From Streptomyces cellostaticus (GTDB taxonomy: Bacteria; Actinomycetota; Actinomycetes; Streptomycetales; Streptomycetaceae), in assembly GCF_001513965.1 (NCBI RefSeq), contig NZ_KQ948019.1:355293-419292 (forward strand): DNA of 64,000 nucleotides, given 5' to 3'. Every line of letters begins with the position of its first letter. Position 1 is the first letter of the stretch. Below are positions 25,246 through 35,400 of the stretch, piece after piece. The translations under genes and the position numbers were made by a program. The notes beneath the pieces were generated by a model. The model did no database searches. It saw only the letters and a list, made by a program, of their open reading frames with translations, and was not told where the DNA came from.

Positions 25246-25863
25246 TCATGTGCCCTCCACTGGCACGAAGCGCACCCGTGTGCCCGGTGCCAGCAGCGCG
25301 GCCGGTACGCGCGCGTGGTCCCACAGCACCGCCTCCGTCGTGCCGATCAGCTGCCAGCCACCCGGAGAGGAACGCGGGTACACGCCCGTGTACGGCCCTG
25401 CCAGCGCCACGGCACCGGCCGGGACCGCCGTGCGCGGAGTGGCCCGGCGCGGGACGTCGTAGCGGGCGGGCAGCCCGGTGAGGTAGCCGAAGCCGGGCGC
25501 GAAGCCGCAGAAGGCCACCGTGAACTCGGTGCCCGCGTGGATCCGGGCCACCTCGGGCTCGGACACCTGCCAGTGGGCGGCGACCTCGGCGAGGTCCGGA
25601 CCGTCGTAGCGCACGGGCAGCTCGATCAGCTCACGCGTGCGTGGGGGAGAGGGAGGTACGTCGGAAGAGGTCAGTTCGGATGCCCGGCGGGCCGGGTCGT
25701 CCAGGCCGTCGAGCAGGACCGTACGGGCCGCCGGAACGATCTCACGGACGGCCAGCGAGCCCTCCGCGCGAAGGCGCAGCAACTCCGCGTGCAGGGCCTG
25801 CGCCTGCTCGCCCGAGGAGACCTCCACGAGCAATGCGTCCTCGCCGACCGGCAGCGCCCTCAT
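25246..25863 (-). CDS. pxpB: 5-oxoprolinase subunit B (AHS1/KipI family)
   Basis: This 205-residue protein of the AHS1 (KipI) family has EFTVAFCGFAPGFGYLTGLP, ATPRTAVPAGAVALAG and YPRSSPGGWQLIGTT, all diagnostic. PxpB and PxpC together form the kinase-like half of the bacterial 5-oxoprolinase. Its start overlaps the pxpA stop by 4 bp (ATGA). Its own stop overlaps an ATG at 25249 that opens a short duplicated ORF rather than pxpC itself. The frame upstream of 25863 is not coding for this protein. Confidence 0.93.
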   Translation of the reverse strand: MRALPVGEDALLVEVSSGEQAQALHAELLRLRAEGSLAVREIVPAARTVLLDGLDDPARRASELTSSDVPPSPPRTRELIELPVRYDGPDLAEVAAHWQVSEPEVARIHAGTEFTVAFCGFAPGFGYLTGLPARYDVPRRATPRTAVPAGAVALAGPYTGVYPRSSPGGWQLIGTTEAVLWDHARVPAALLAPGTRVRFVPVEGT

Positions 25864-26618
25864 GCGAAGGCCTCCACCCGCACACCCGCCGCCACCAACT
25901 GCTCGCGCACCCGGCGGGCCAGCTCCACCGCGCCGGGCGTGTCGCCGTGCAGACACAGGGAGCGGGCGCGCATCCCGATGCGTGTGCCGGAGTGCGCGAC
26001 GACCGCGCCGAAGCGCGCGAGGCTCACCGAGCGCTCCACGACCGTGTCCGCGTCGGTCACCACGGCGCCGTCCCTGCCGCGCGGCACCAGCGTGCCCTCG
26101 TCGGTGTACGCGCGGTCCGCGAACGCCTCGGTGACGGCCGGCAGACCCGCTTTCCGGGCCAGTTCCAGCAGGCGGGAGCCGGGCAGGCCCAGCACCGGCA
26201 GCGAGGCGTCCGCCAGGAGCACTCCGTCGACCACCGCGCGCGCCTGTTCCTCGTCGTGCACGACCCGGTTGTAGAGCGCGCCGTGCGGCTTGACGTACGC
26301 CACGCGCGCGCCGGCCGCCCGGGCGAACACCTCCAGGGCGCCGATCTGATAGGCCACTTCGGCCGTCAGCTCGGCGGGCGGCACGTCCATCGCGCGCCGC
26401 CCGAACCCGGCGAGGTCCCGGTAGGAGACCTGCGCGCCGATCGTCACGCCTCGCTCGGCGGCCAGCTCGCACACCCGGCGCATGGTGGCCGCGTCCCCGG
26501 CGTGGAACCCGCAGGCCACGTTGGCACTGGTGACGACGGACAGCAGCTGTTCGTCGTCGGTCAGCCGCCAGCGGCCGAAGCCCTCGCCCAGGTCGGCATT
26601 CAGATCGATCGCGGTCAT
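25860..26618 (-). CDS. pxpA: 5-oxoprolinase subunit A (LamB/YcsF family)
   Basis: This 252-residue protein begins with the family signature IDLNADLGEGFGRW and continues with ANVACGFHAGD, YVKPHGALYN and GLPGSRLL. LamB/YcsF proteins are the hydrolytic subunit of PxpABC 5-oxoprolinase. It is the first of the three pxp genes, 48 bp downstream of the DUF1445 gene, and is coupled to pxpB by ATGA. Confidence 0.95.
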   Translation of the reverse strand: MTAIDLNADLGEGFGRWRLTDDEQLLSVVTSANVACGFHAGDAATMRRVCELAAERGVTIGAQVSYRDLAGFGRRAMDVPPAELTAEVAYQIGALEVFARAAGARVAYVKPHGALYNRVVHDEEQARAVVDGVLLADASLPVLGLPGSRLLELARKAGLPAVTEAFADRAYTDEGTLVPRGRDGAVVTDADTVVERSVSLARFGAVVAHSGTRIGMRARSLCLHGDTPGAVELARRVREQLVAAGVRVEAFA

Positions 26619-26666
26619 GGTCTTCCGTGTCTCCGGTCCTCGTGTCGTCTGTGCTGCGTGCCGGTG

Positions 26667-27503
26667 TCAGTCGACGCCGGCCACCCGGTACTGCTCGTCG
26701 CGGGCGTCGGTCAGGAACATCCGGCCCGGCGCGTGGGTGAGGGCGAACGGCGGCCGGGAGGCCATCACCGCCGCCTGCGGGGTCACCCCGCACGCCCAGA
26801 ACACCGGGATGTCCTCGGGTGCGGCGTCCACCGGGTCGCCGAAGTCGGGCCGGCCGAGGTCCTCGATGCCGAGGGCCCCGGGATCGCCGCAGTGCACCGG
26901 GCCGCCGTGGACGGCCGGCAGCAGGCTGCTCTCCCGGATCGCGGTGCGCAGGTGCTCGGGCGGCACCGGGCGCATCGACACCACCATGGGGCCGCGCAGT
27001 CGGCCCGCCGGACGGCACGGACGGCCGGTCGTGTACATCGGCACGTTGCGGCCCTGCTCCAGGTGCCGGATCGGGACGCCTGCCGCGGCCAGCGCCCACT
27101 CGAAGGTGAAGCTGCACCCGAGCAGGAACGACACCAGGTCGTCCCGCCAGCGCGCCCGCACGTCCGTGGGCTCCTCGACCAGCTCGCCGTCGTGCCACAC
27201 CCGGTAGCGCGGCAGGTCGGTGCGCAGGTCGGCGCCGTCCGCGAGCACGGTCGTGGGCGAACCGGCGTCCGTGACGTCGAGCACCGGACAGGGCTGCGGA
27301 TTGCGCTGGCAGAACAGCAGCATGTCGTACGCCCAGTCGGCCGGAACCGAGATCAGGTTGGCCTGGGTGTGGCCCGCCGCGACGCCCGCCGTGGGGCCCG
27401 CGAGGCCCTCCCGGAAGCGGGCCCGCGCGGTTTTCGGGCTCCACGCGTGCGCGTGCGCGTCGACGAGGGTCACGGGCCGGTCCCCGGTACCGTCCACCCG
27501 CAT
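26667..27503 (-). CDS. DUF1445 / D-glutamate cyclase-like protein
   Basis: This 278-residue protein belongs to the DUF1445 (UPF0317, 'putative hydro-lyase') family, with [41 protein letters not shown] and [10 protein letters not shown]. Eukaryotic members are linked to conversion of D-glutamate to 5-oxo-D-proline. In an operon with PxpABC this suggests a route joining D-glutamate or 5-oxoproline isomers to L-glutamate (inference). The start overlaps the MFS stop in a TGATG, indicating coupling. Confidence 0.85.
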   Translation of the reverse strand: MRVDGTGDRPVTLVDAHAHAWSPKTARARFREGLAGPTAGVAAGHTQANLISVPADWAYDMLLFCQRNPQPCPVLDVTDAGSPTTVLADGADLRTDLPRYRVWHDGELVEEPTDVRARWRDDLVSFLLGCSFTFEWALAAAGVPIRHLEQGRNVPMYTTGRPCRPAGRLRGPMVVSMRPVPPEHLRTAIRESSLLPAVHGGPVHCGDPGALGIEDLGRPDFGDPVDAAPEDIPVFWACGVTPQAAVMASRPPFALTHAPGRMFLTDARDEQYRVAGVD

Positions 27504-28822
27504 CACGCGAGTTCCTTCCCGCGCGTCTCGGGCAGCCCGAGCAGCGCCAGCGCCGCGAGCCCGTAGCCGATCGCGCCGAAGACCAGCGCACCGCCCACGC
27601 CCCAACTGTCGGCCAGAAAACCCACCAGGGTCGGGAAGACCGCGCCCACCGCGCGGCCCGTGTTGTACGTGAAGCCCTGCCCGGTGCCGCGCACCGCCGT
27701 CGGGTACAGCTCGCTCAGATAGGAGCCGAAGCCGCTGAAGATCGCCGACATGCAGAAGCCGAGCGGGAAACCGAGCACCAGCAGCAGGGTGTCGGCGCCG
27801 TGCGGGATGTTCGCGTACGCGAGGACGCAGACCGCCGACAGCAGCGCGAACAGCCAGATGTTGCGGCGCCGGCCAAGCCGGTCGGTCAGGTAGCCGCCGG
27901 TCAGATAGCCGAGGAAGGCGCCGGAGATCAGGAACGTCAGATAGCCGCCGGTGCCGACGACGGACAGGCCGCGCTCGGTCTTCAGGTACGTCGGAACCCA
28001 GGTCGCCAGCGTGTAGTAGCCGCCCTGCACGCCCGTGGACAGCAGGCCCGCGAAGACCGTCGTACGCAGCAGGCCCGGCTCGCCGTCCGCAGCGGGGCGG
28101 AAGATCGCCGCGAACGACCCGCGCTGCGGGCTCTGCTCGCGGGCCGCCGTGGCCTCGGGCGCGTCGTGCACCCGGCGGCGCAGCCACACCACGAGGAGTG
28201 CGGGCAGGGCTCCGGTCCAGAACATGATGCGCCAGGCCAGGTCGTCGCCGGCGAAGGAGAAGACCAGCGTGTAGACGATCGCGGCCAGTGCCCAGCCGAC
28301 CGCCCAGGAACTCTGGATCGCGCCGAGGGTGCGGCCCCGGTGCCGCGCGCTCGCGTACTCGGCGACCAGAATCGCCCCGACGGCCCACTCGCCGCCGAAG
28401 CCGAGGCCCTGCAGGGCGCGGAAGACCAGCAGCGTCTCGTAGTCGGGCGCGAAGCCGCAGGCCACGGTGAAGACGGCGTACGTGATCACTGTGATCATCA
28501 GCGCCCGGACCCGGCCGACCCGGTCCGCCACCACGCCCGCCACGGCGCCGCCGATCGCGGAGACCACCAGCGTGACGGTGGTGAACAGACCGGTCTGGCC
28601 GCTGTCCAGGCCGAAGTACGCCGAGAGCGCCACCATGCTCAGCGGCAGCGTGAAGTAGTCGTAGGAATCCAGGGCATATCCGCCGAAAGCACCGGCGAAG
28701 GCCTGTCGACCGTGCGGGCCGAGGGCGCGCAGCCAGCCGAACGCGCCGTCCTCAGCGGTGCGTTCGCCTTGCGCCGGTCGTATGCGGGAGATCGCGGAGC
28801 GTGGCGGAGGGGTCGTGCTCAT
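27503..28822 (-). CDS. MFS transporter (AAHS/sialate-like), probable 5-oxoproline uptake
   Basis: This 439-residue twelve-helix MFS permease has the motif [14 protein letters not shown] after helix 2 and [16 protein letters not shown] in helix 4, the pattern of the acid:H+ symporter subfamily. It is the first gene of the operon with DUF1445 and PxpABC and is divergent from a GntR regulator, so it likely imports a small carboxylate such as 5-oxoproline. GAGGTG precedes the ATG at 28822; longer N-terminal reading is rejected because it would cover the promoter and operator. Confidence 0.9.
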   Translation of the reverse strand: MSTTPPPRSAISRIRPAQGERTAEDGAFGWLRALGPHGRQAFAGAFGGYALDSYDYFTLPLSMVALSAYFGLDSGQTGLFTTVTLVVSAIGGAVAGVVADRVGRVRALMITVITYAVFTVACGFAPDYETLLVFRALQGLGFGGEWAVGAILVAEYASARHRGRTLGAIQSSWAVGWALAAIVYTLVFSFAGDDLAWRIMFWTGALPALLVVWLRRRVHDAPEATAAREQSPQRGSFAAIFRPAADGEPGLLRTTVFAGLLSTGVQGGYYTLATWVPTYLKTERGLSVVGTGGYLTFLISGAFLGYLTGGYLTDRLGRRRNIWLFALLSAVCVLAYANIPHGADTLLLVLGFPLGFCMSAIFSGFGSYLSELYPTAVRGTGQGFTYNTGRAVGAVFPTLVGFLADSWGVGGALVFGAIGYGLAALALLGLPETRGKELA

Positions 28823-28904
28823 GGGCACCTCGCAGAGAGGGGATGGAGGGTGCGGGGAACTGAGCAGTGCCGTGCGGAAGCTGTACCGTGCGGAGCACCG
28901 TAGA

Positions 28905-28921
28905 GGATCGTTCAACGATCC
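28905..28921. promoter_or_regulatory. GntR operator: GGATCGTT-C-AACGATCC
   Basis: A perfect 8-bp palindrome with one central base lies in the 148-bp divergent region between the MFS operon and the GntR gene. A second element, GATCCTTCAA, directly follows and repeats the half-site, so a dimer of dimers or extended contact is possible. Confidence 0.65.
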
Positions 28922-28970
28922 TTCAATACCTGCGTTGTTTCGTTCCTGGGTCTGCGATTGAATTCCGGGC

Positions 28971-29672
28971 ATGGCAGAGCAGCTGACGGGACTGGCCGAC
29001 GACCGTGCCCTCCTGGGGCGCACCAGCACCGCCGAACGGGTCTCCGACATCCTCAGGAGCCGCATCGCCGAGGGCTATTTCCCGCCAGGCACCCGTCTGT
29101 CCGAGGACGCCATCGGCGGCGCGCTCGGGGTCTCCCGCAACACCCTGCGCGAGGCGTTCCGGCTGCTCACCCACGAGCGCCTGCTTGTCCACGAACTCAA
29201 CCGCGGCGTCTTCGTCCGGGTCCTGACCGTGGAGGACGTCGAGGACATCTACCGCACCCGGGCCCTGGTCGAGTGCGCTGTCGTCCGCGGCCTCGGCGAG
29301 CCGCCGTACGGCCTCGACGGCCTGGCCGCCGCCGTCACCGAGGGGCAGCTGGCCACCCACGAGAATGACTGGAAAGCACTGGGTACGGCCAATATCCACT
29401 TCCACCGGGAACTGGTCGCGCTGGCCGGCAGCGAACGCACCGACGAGCTGATGCGCAGCGTCTTCGCCGAGCTGCGGCTCGCCTTCCATGTCGTGGACGA
29501 CCCGCGCCGGCTGCACGAGCCGTACCTCGCCCGCAACCGCCGGATCCTCCAGGCGCTGCAGGCCGGGGACCGGCGCGAGGCGGAGCGTCTGCTGGAGACC
29601 TACCTCACGGACTCGCTGGAACGGGTCGTGGAGGTGTACCGACGGCGTGTGGGGGAGGAAAGCGCCCCGTAG
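28971..29672 (+). CDS. GntR-family regulator (FCD domain)
   Basis: This 233-residue regulator has a GntR winged helix at about residues 18-80 (RIAEGYFPPGTRLSEDAIGG then VSRNTLREAFRLL) and an all-helical FCD ligand domain. The FCD metal ligands are suggested by FHRELVALAG and a late histidine. FadR/FCD proteins sense carboxylates; 5-oxoproline or glutamate is the logical ligand here. It is divergent from the permease/PxpABC operon with a perfect palindrome between them. It is followed by a dispersed repeat before the SMC-like operon. Confidence 0.9.
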   Translation: MAEQLTGLADDRALLGRTSTAERVSDILRSRIAEGYFPPGTRLSEDAIGGALGVSRNTLREAFRLLTHERLLVHELNRGVFVRVLTVEDVEDIYRTRALVECAVVRGLGEPPYGLDGLAAAVTEGQLATHENDWKALGTANIHFHRELVALAGSERTDELMRSVFAELRLAFHVVDDPRRLHEPYLARNRRILQALQAGDRREAERLLETYLTDSLERVVEVYRRRVGEESAP

Positions 29673-29678
29673 GTGCGC

Positions 29679-29740
29679 GCCCCACAGGGGCGCGGGGCCG
29701 CATCCCTGTGCGGCTTCGCCGCGGGGCGCGACCAGCCACA
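29679..29740 (-). repeat. dispersed Streptomyces repeat (copy 2, inverted)
   Basis: Reverse-complemented, this reads GTGGCTGGTCGCGCCCCGCG, GCGAAGCCGCACA, then GGATGCGG and a GCGCCCCTGTGGGGCGC hairpin. It matches copy 3 (31404-31463) over about 57 bp with only a handful of differences, in opposite orientation. The pair brackets the gene at 29845-31371. Confidence 0.7.
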
Positions 29741-29806
29741 GACCGCTCGCCCCCGAAGAACGACCCGCACTACCCCGGCCCCCCCGGCGGAGCCGCTCTG
29801 CGTCGT

Positions 29807-29837
29807 TTGGGTTGTTGTCAGACCGAGGACCTAGTCT
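29807..29837 (+). promoter_or_regulatory. candidate leaderless promoter of the SMC-like operon
   Basis: TTGGGT (29807-29812), a 19-bp spacer and TAGTCT (29832-29837) put the transcription start at about the GTG at 29845. No ribosome site precedes that codon. Confidence 0.4.
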
Positions 29838-29844
29838 GTGCACC

Positions 29845-31371
29845 GTGACTTCGCCTGCATCGACGGACCGTGTTCCGCCCCAGCTCAGCGCGGGGCCGCG
29901 CCCAGCACCGGGGCCGGCCGCCGACGAGGGGCTGGCGCGTCGGCTGCGTGCGCTCGCCTGCACCGCGCCGCTGCACGACCTCGACGCGCGCAAGGCGAAC
30001 CTGGCCGGGGAGTACTCGCTGTACGGCATGGCCGAGGTGGCCCTGGCCGCCATCGACCTGGTCACGCTGAACATGGACTTCGACACGGGCGCCGACCACG
30101 AGCAGATCGTGGCCCGGCTCATCCCGCGCATCGCCGCCCAGGCCCCGCACCGGCCCACCGCCGAGCACGAGCGCGTGGCCCGCTGGGTCCTGGAGAACCT
30201 GATCAACGTCGGCAGCGTGGACCGCGGCTTCCGCGCCGTGTACGGCACTTTCGCGCAGGACGGCACCTATGTCCGCCGTGACTACGACTTCAAGCTGATC
30301 GAGGAGGTCCCCGGCCCGGGCGGCACGGTCTACCTGCGCACGACGGACGAGGCGGTCAACGTCCTGGTCGGAGCCCTGGACACCGATGTCACCAGCGCCC
30401 AGATCGCCGCCGAGGTCAAGCTGGAGGTGCTGATCAACCGCGGCCGCCTCGCCGACGCCCAGCTCGCCGCCGAGCAGGCCCGCTACCGCACCGTGCAGTA
30501 CTCGGAGACCCTGCGCCGCGCCCTGGAGGCCACCCGGCGCAACGTCCGCGCGGTGGACTGGCTCAACGCCGTGCCCGACATGATCACCGAGGCCCTGGAC
30601 CACGTGGCCGACCGCTACCGGCACGAGAACGCGATCCTCACCAACATCCGCAAGGCCCGCGACGAGACCGAGGAGCCCGAGCACAAGCGCCGCGCCGCCG
30701 AGCTGGTCGACATCGTCAAGGACTGCATCCGGCGCCACACCCAGCTCCAGTCGCGCCTGCTGGAGGCCGGCCCCCTGTTCCGTGCCGAACAGGACCGGCA
30801 GGCCTTCGCCACACCCACGACCACGTCCGGGACAGACCTCTACGGCCACCTGCTCGCGCCGGTGCTGCCGCTGCCCCTGGAGCAGGCGATCCGGGTCACA
30901 GCTGCCTTCTTCGCGCACGGCACGGGGCTGCGTACGCCGGTGTCCGTACGGGTGGGCGACCTGGTCGACATACTGCTGACGCCGCCGGTGGAGCGGGAGC
31001 ATCTGGGCGCGGAGATGCCCGAACCCGACCTCATCGCGACGCCCGACGACAGCCGGTTCAGCGAAGAACAGCTGGCCGCGGCGATGGAGCTGCTGGATCT
31101 GCCGGCCGACGCGCCACGGAGGCTGTCGGGGCTGCTGACGGAGGCGCGGAGGCAGGATCCCGATCTGCCGTACCTGGTCGCGTTGCTGGCTGTGCATGCG
31201 GCCAGCCCGGCGGTCGGTACCGCGTATCGACAGGGCGAGGAGAAGCTGTTGTTCGCCGTGGACGACGGGACCGAGCTGGAGGATCCCGAGTTCGGCGGGG
31301 CCGATCTGATCGTGGGGACCGCGTTGCTGGATGCGGCGGGGATGGCGGCGGACCGGACGGAGGCCGCGTGA
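29845..31371 (+). CDS. kleisin-like subunit of an SMC complex (MukF/MksF/JetA-like)
   Basis: This 508-residue soluble protein is largely helical. An N-terminal winged-helix-like region includes LAGEYSLYGMAEVAL and HERVARWVLENLIN. A beta hairpin follows (YVRRDYDFKLIEEV), then a long helical middle (AEVKLEVLINRGRLADAQLA, SETLRRALEATRRNVRAVDW) and a C-terminal segment after residue 400. The order and character match JetA/MksF-type kleisins, and the two next genes supply MukE-like and MukB-like partners. Family assignment is by architecture and context, not by database match. The GTG at 29845 is chosen for its -10 box. Inverted repeats lie on both sides. Confidence 0.65.
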   Translation: MTSPASTDRVPPQLSAGPRPAPGPAADEGLARRLRALACTAPLHDLDARKANLAGEYSLYGMAEVALAAIDLVTLNMDFDTGADHEQIVARLIPRIAAQAPHRPTAEHERVARWVLENLINVGSVDRGFRAVYGTFAQDGTYVRRDYDFKLIEEVPGPGGTVYLRTTDEAVNVLVGALDTDVTSAQIAAEVKLEVLINRGRLADAQLAAEQARYRTVQYSETLRRALEATRRNVRAVDWLNAVPDMITEALDHVADRYRHENAILTNIRKARDETEEPEHKRRAAELVDIVKDCIRRHTQLQSRLLEAGPLFRAEQDRQAFATPTTTSGTDLYGHLLAPVLPLPLEQAIRVTAAFFAHGTGLRTPVSVRVGDLVDILLTPPVEREHLGAEMPEPDLIATPDDSRFSEEQLAAAMELLDLPADAPRRLSGLLTEARRQDPDLPYLVALLAVHAASPAVGTAYRQGEEKLLFAVDDGTELEDPEFGGADLIVGTALLDAAGMAADRTEAA

Positions 31372-31403
31372 TGGTTCCGCCGGTGGGCGGACGCGGGTCC
31401 GTC

Positions 31404-31463
31404 GTGGCTGGTCGCGCCCCGCGGCGAAGCCGCACATGGATGCCGCCCCGCGTCCCTTGGGGA
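31404..31463 (+). repeat. dispersed Streptomyces repeat (copy 3)
   Basis: GTGGCTGGTCGCGCCCCGCG, GCGAAGCCGCACATGGATGC and a degraded hairpin CGTCCCTTGGGG follow directly after the kleisin-like gene. It is inverted with respect to copy 2 and fills most of the 133-bp gap before the next gene of the operon. Confidence 0.7.
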
Positions 31464-31504
31464 GTTGCACCCTCCCTCAGTTTCAAGAGCAAGGAGTTGT
31501 GTCC

Positions 31505-32395
31505 GTGAGCGAGCACGTCGAGTGGAGTGAGGCGGAGACCCCCGCCGCGCCGGCGACCGCCGCCGTCACCCCTGCCGACGCCGCCGACGCGGCGCGGCTC
31601 GTCGCCTTCGGGCTACAGCCCAAGCTGCAGCCCGCGCGCGACCAGGAGTACACGGAGCTGCTGCGCCGCTACCGCGACGACCCGGCCTTCGCGCGGCTCG
31701 CGGACGCCGTCGCCGCCGGTCTCGGACTCGTCGTGCTCGAGGTGTCCCCGCGCGCGGGGATGGCCGTGACGGCCGCCGAGGACTCGGTGTTCGCCGTCCG
31801 CATGGGCGACTACGCGCGTCGCACCGCCGCCGACTCCGGGGACCGGTTCCTGCACGGGCTGGCCCATCTCGCCGTCGCCGCGCTGGCGTTCCCGCGCCCG
31901 GAGGACCTGGCCGACGACTCCTACATCGGCCGGGTCACCGTCAACGGGGTCGACGCCTTCGTCCGGCAGGCCTGCCGCCGCCTGGAGGAGCGCGCCGAGG
32001 AGCAGGGCGAGAACACCGACCCGGCGACCGACGCGCCCTCACTGGAGGCGGCCTGGCGGATCTGGGCCAGACGCAGCGCGACCGGCGCCACCAAGGACGC
32101 GCGTCGGCCGGCTGCTTCCACCACGGGCATCGTGGCCAAGGCCGTGGGCTTCCTCACCGACTCGGGGTTCCTGCAGCGCACCGGAGACGAGCACGGCGGC
32201 ACCTACCGGACCACTGCGCGCTACCAGCTCCAGGTGCGCGACATGGCCGGCAGCGCCGCGCTGGCCGAACTGCTGGAGCTGGGCGTCGTCCCGGTCACCG
32301 ACGGCACGGCCAGCCTGCTGCCCGCCGAGGAGACCGACGACCTGGACCTGGTGGCCGACGCAGGGCTGCCGTTCCACGCGCCTTCGCACTCCTGA
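31505..32395 (+). CDS. winged-helix subunit of an SMC complex (MukE/MksE/JetB-like)
   Basis: This 296-residue soluble protein contains an alpha/beta-strand region with FAVRMGDYARRTAADSGDRF and a C-terminal winged-helix part (ASTTGIVAKAVGFLTDSGFL, YRTTARYQLQVRDMAGSAAL). Size and tandem-wHTH character suit the MukE/DUF4194 role of bridging kleisin and SMC. It lies between the kleisin-like and MukB-like genes, 40 bp before the latter. The GTG at 31505 lies after AAGGAG at about 31490-31495. Assignment rests on context and gross architecture. Confidence 0.6.
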   Translation: MSEHVEWSEAETPAAPATAAVTPADAADAARLVAFGLQPKLQPARDQEYTELLRRYRDDPAFARLADAVAAGLGLVVLEVSPRAGMAVTAAEDSVFAVRMGDYARRTAADSGDRFLHGLAHLAVAALAFPRPEDLADDSYIGRVTVNGVDAFVRQACRRLEERAEEQGENTDPATDAPSLEAAWRIWARRSATGATKDARRPAASTTGIVAKAVGFLTDSGFLQRTGDEHGGTYRTTARYQLQVRDMAGSAALAELLELGVVPVTDGTASLLPAEETDDLDLVADAGLPFHAPSHS

Positions 32396-32435
32396 AATCC
32401 TCCCTGATCTGCCAGAAGACTGACGAGAGTCCGCC

Positions 32436-35400
32436 ATGTACGAGCTGTCCCGGGTCCGCCTCTACTCCATCGGGCCCGCCGGTGCGCGCTACGCCGACAC
32501 CGTGCTTGACCTGCGGGGCGTGGGCGAGCCCGTGCCCGACCCCGCGCCCACACAGGCGGAGTTCTTCGAGGAGGAGCCGTCCGGCCCGCCGCGCCGTCCC
32601 GCGCCCGCGGGCGTGCTGTTCCTGGAGAACGGCGGCGGCAAGTCCGTACTGCTCAAGCTGATCTTCTCGGTGATGCTGCCGGGCCACCGCAACACCCTCG
32701 GCGGCGCCAGCTCCGGAGTGCTGCGCAAGTTCCTGCTCGCCGACGACTGCGGGCACGTGGCGCTGGAGTGGCAGCATGTGCAGACCGGTGAGTGCGTCGT
32801 CGTCGGCAAGGTCAGCGAGTGGCGCGGGCGTCAGGTCTCCAACGACCCGCGCAAGTTCGCCGAGGCCTGGTACTCCTTCCGGCCCGGCCCCGGTCTGAGC
32901 CTGGACAACCTGCCCGTCGCCGAGTCCACCGCCGTACGGCCGCCCGTCGAGGGCTCCTCGGGCGCCCAGGGACGCCGCCGCACCATGAAGGGCTTCCGCG
33001 ACGCCCTCATGGAAGCGGGCAAGGCCTACCCGCACCTGGAGGTGTACTGGGAGGAGATCCACGACCGCTGGATCGAGCACCTCGGCGACCTCGGCCTCGA
33101 CCCCGAACTCTTCCGCTACCAGCGGGAGATGAACGCCGACGAGGGCGAGGCGGCCGGTCTCTTCGCGGTCAAGAAGGACTCCGACTTCACCGACCTGCTG
33201 CTGCGTGCCGTCACCGACACCCGCGACACCGACGGCCTCGCCGACCTCGTCAGCGGCTTCGGCAACAAGCTGGGCCGGCGCACCGAGCTGATCGCCGAAC
33301 GGGACTTCACCGCTGGTTCGGCCGACCTGCTCGGACGGATCGTGGAGGCCGCCGAGGCACGCTCACGCGCGCGTGACGTCCACGGAGGCGCCGAGCGCCG
33401 TACCCGCACGCTGGCCCGGCGGCTGTCCGCGCGGGCCGTGCAGGAGCGGGTGCGGGCCGCCGACCTCGCACAACGCGTCACGGCCGCCGCCTACGCGGTC
33501 ACGCACTCCGAGGGCGCGCGCGAGCGCAGCGCCCTGATCGCCGCCGAACTCGCCTACCGGCACGCCTCCCTGGCGCTCGCCGCCTCCGAGAAGTCCGCCG
33601 CCGCGCAGAAGCGCGAGCTGGCCGACGCGCGCACCCTGCACTCCGCCTGGCAGGCCGCCGAGGCCGTGCTGCGCCACCGCGCCGCCGCCGACCGGGTCGC
33701 GCGCGTGTCCGCCGCCATCCAGGAGGCCGAGCGGGACGCCGCGCCCGCGCTCGCCGCCCGCGCCAAGGCCGCCGTGGACCTCGTACGGGCCCTGCAATCG
33801 GCCGCCGAGAGCGCCGAGGCCCTCGCCAACGAGGAGGAGGAGCGCTCCACCGCCCTCCAGGAGGTCAGCGACAGCGCCTACCGGAACTCCACCGCCGCCG
33901 CCACCGAGGCGCAGCGCGCCCGCAGCGAGGCCGGTCACCTGCGCCAGCGCCTCGCCGAGGTCGAGCAGGAGACCGCCGAGGCGGTCCGCGCGGGCTGGCT
34001 CGACGACAGCACCCCGGACGCCGACCCGGCCCGCGCCGCGCTCGCCGCCAGCGACGCCGAGAAGACCGCCGTGGCCGCCTGGGACGCGGCCCGTGAGGCT
34101 GCCCGCAAGACGACGGAGCAGGCCCGCGAGGCGGCCTCCGCCGAGTCCCGCGCGGAGCTGACCGCGGCTCGCGCGGCGGACGCGGCGACCGCGGCCGGGC
34201 GGGCCCACGAGGCCGAGCAGCGCCTCGCCGAGGCCCTCGCGACAGAGGAACGGCTGGCGGAACTGCTGAGCCTGCCGGGCGCCGTCGCAGCGGTGCGGGC
34301 CGGTGTGCCCGGACCCCGGTCGGGAGCCGACGACGCATCGGACGGCCGGACCGGCCCGACGGCCGACGGCCAGGGCGCCTCGGGTACGCGTACCGGGGCC
34401 GCAGACGCCGAAGCGTCCGGTGTGGCCCACCCCTCGGCCGAAGGCCCCTTCACCCCCGAGGAACTCGACCGCTTCGCCGACGAGCTGCGCGAGCTGCTCG
34501 ACGACGCCGTGTCGACCGCCGAACGGCACCTCTTCGACCTGCGCACCGCCGCCGCCGACGACGCCCGTATCCTCGGCGCCCTCGGCGACGGCGGGCTGCT
34601 GCCGCCCGGCCCCGACGTACTCGCCACCGTGGAGTTCCTGGGCGAGCAGGGCATCCCCGCGCTGCCCGGCTGGCGCTACCTGGCGCAGGCCGTCGACCCC
34701 GCCGACCACGCGCGCGTGCTCGCCGCTCGCCCCGAACTGGTCGACGGCGTGATCATCACCGACCCGGACACACACGCACGTGCCCGTGAGGCGCTCGGCG
34801 ACGCCGCCCTGCTGCCCCGCTCCGCCGTGGCCGTCGGCACGGCCGCCGCGCTGCTCGCCCCCACCCCGGCCCCGGACGCGACCCCCGGTGACGTCTTCCT
34901 GGTCCCGCCGAACCCGGCCATGCACGACGAACTCGCCGCCGACGAGGAACGGCAGGCGCTACGCGCGCGGGCCACCGCGCGCGACGAGGAGATCCGCGCC
35001 CTGGCCACCCGGCTCGGCAAGGACCGTGAGCTGGCCGCACGCCTCGCCTCCTGGCGCACCGGCTGCCCGGCCGGCCGGCTCACCGAACTCGCCGAGGCCG
35101 CCCGGGACGCCCGCGCGTTCGCCGAGGAGACCGAGGCCGAACTGGCCGAGGCGCGCACCGCGCGGGCCGAGGCCGACGAGGCCGCCGCCGAGGCCGTTCA
35201 GGTCCGCGACGAGCGGCAGGAGACGGCGCAGAAGGCCCGGCGCGCCGCCGATGCCCTCGCCGGGCTCGCCTTCCGGCTGCGCGAGCGCGCCGGCTGGCAG
35301 GTGAAACTGCGCGAACTCGCCGACGACGCCACCGAGTCGGAGGCCCGCGCCCAGGCCTGCCTGGAGCGCGCCCGTGCCGCCGACGAGGACCGCCGTGCCG

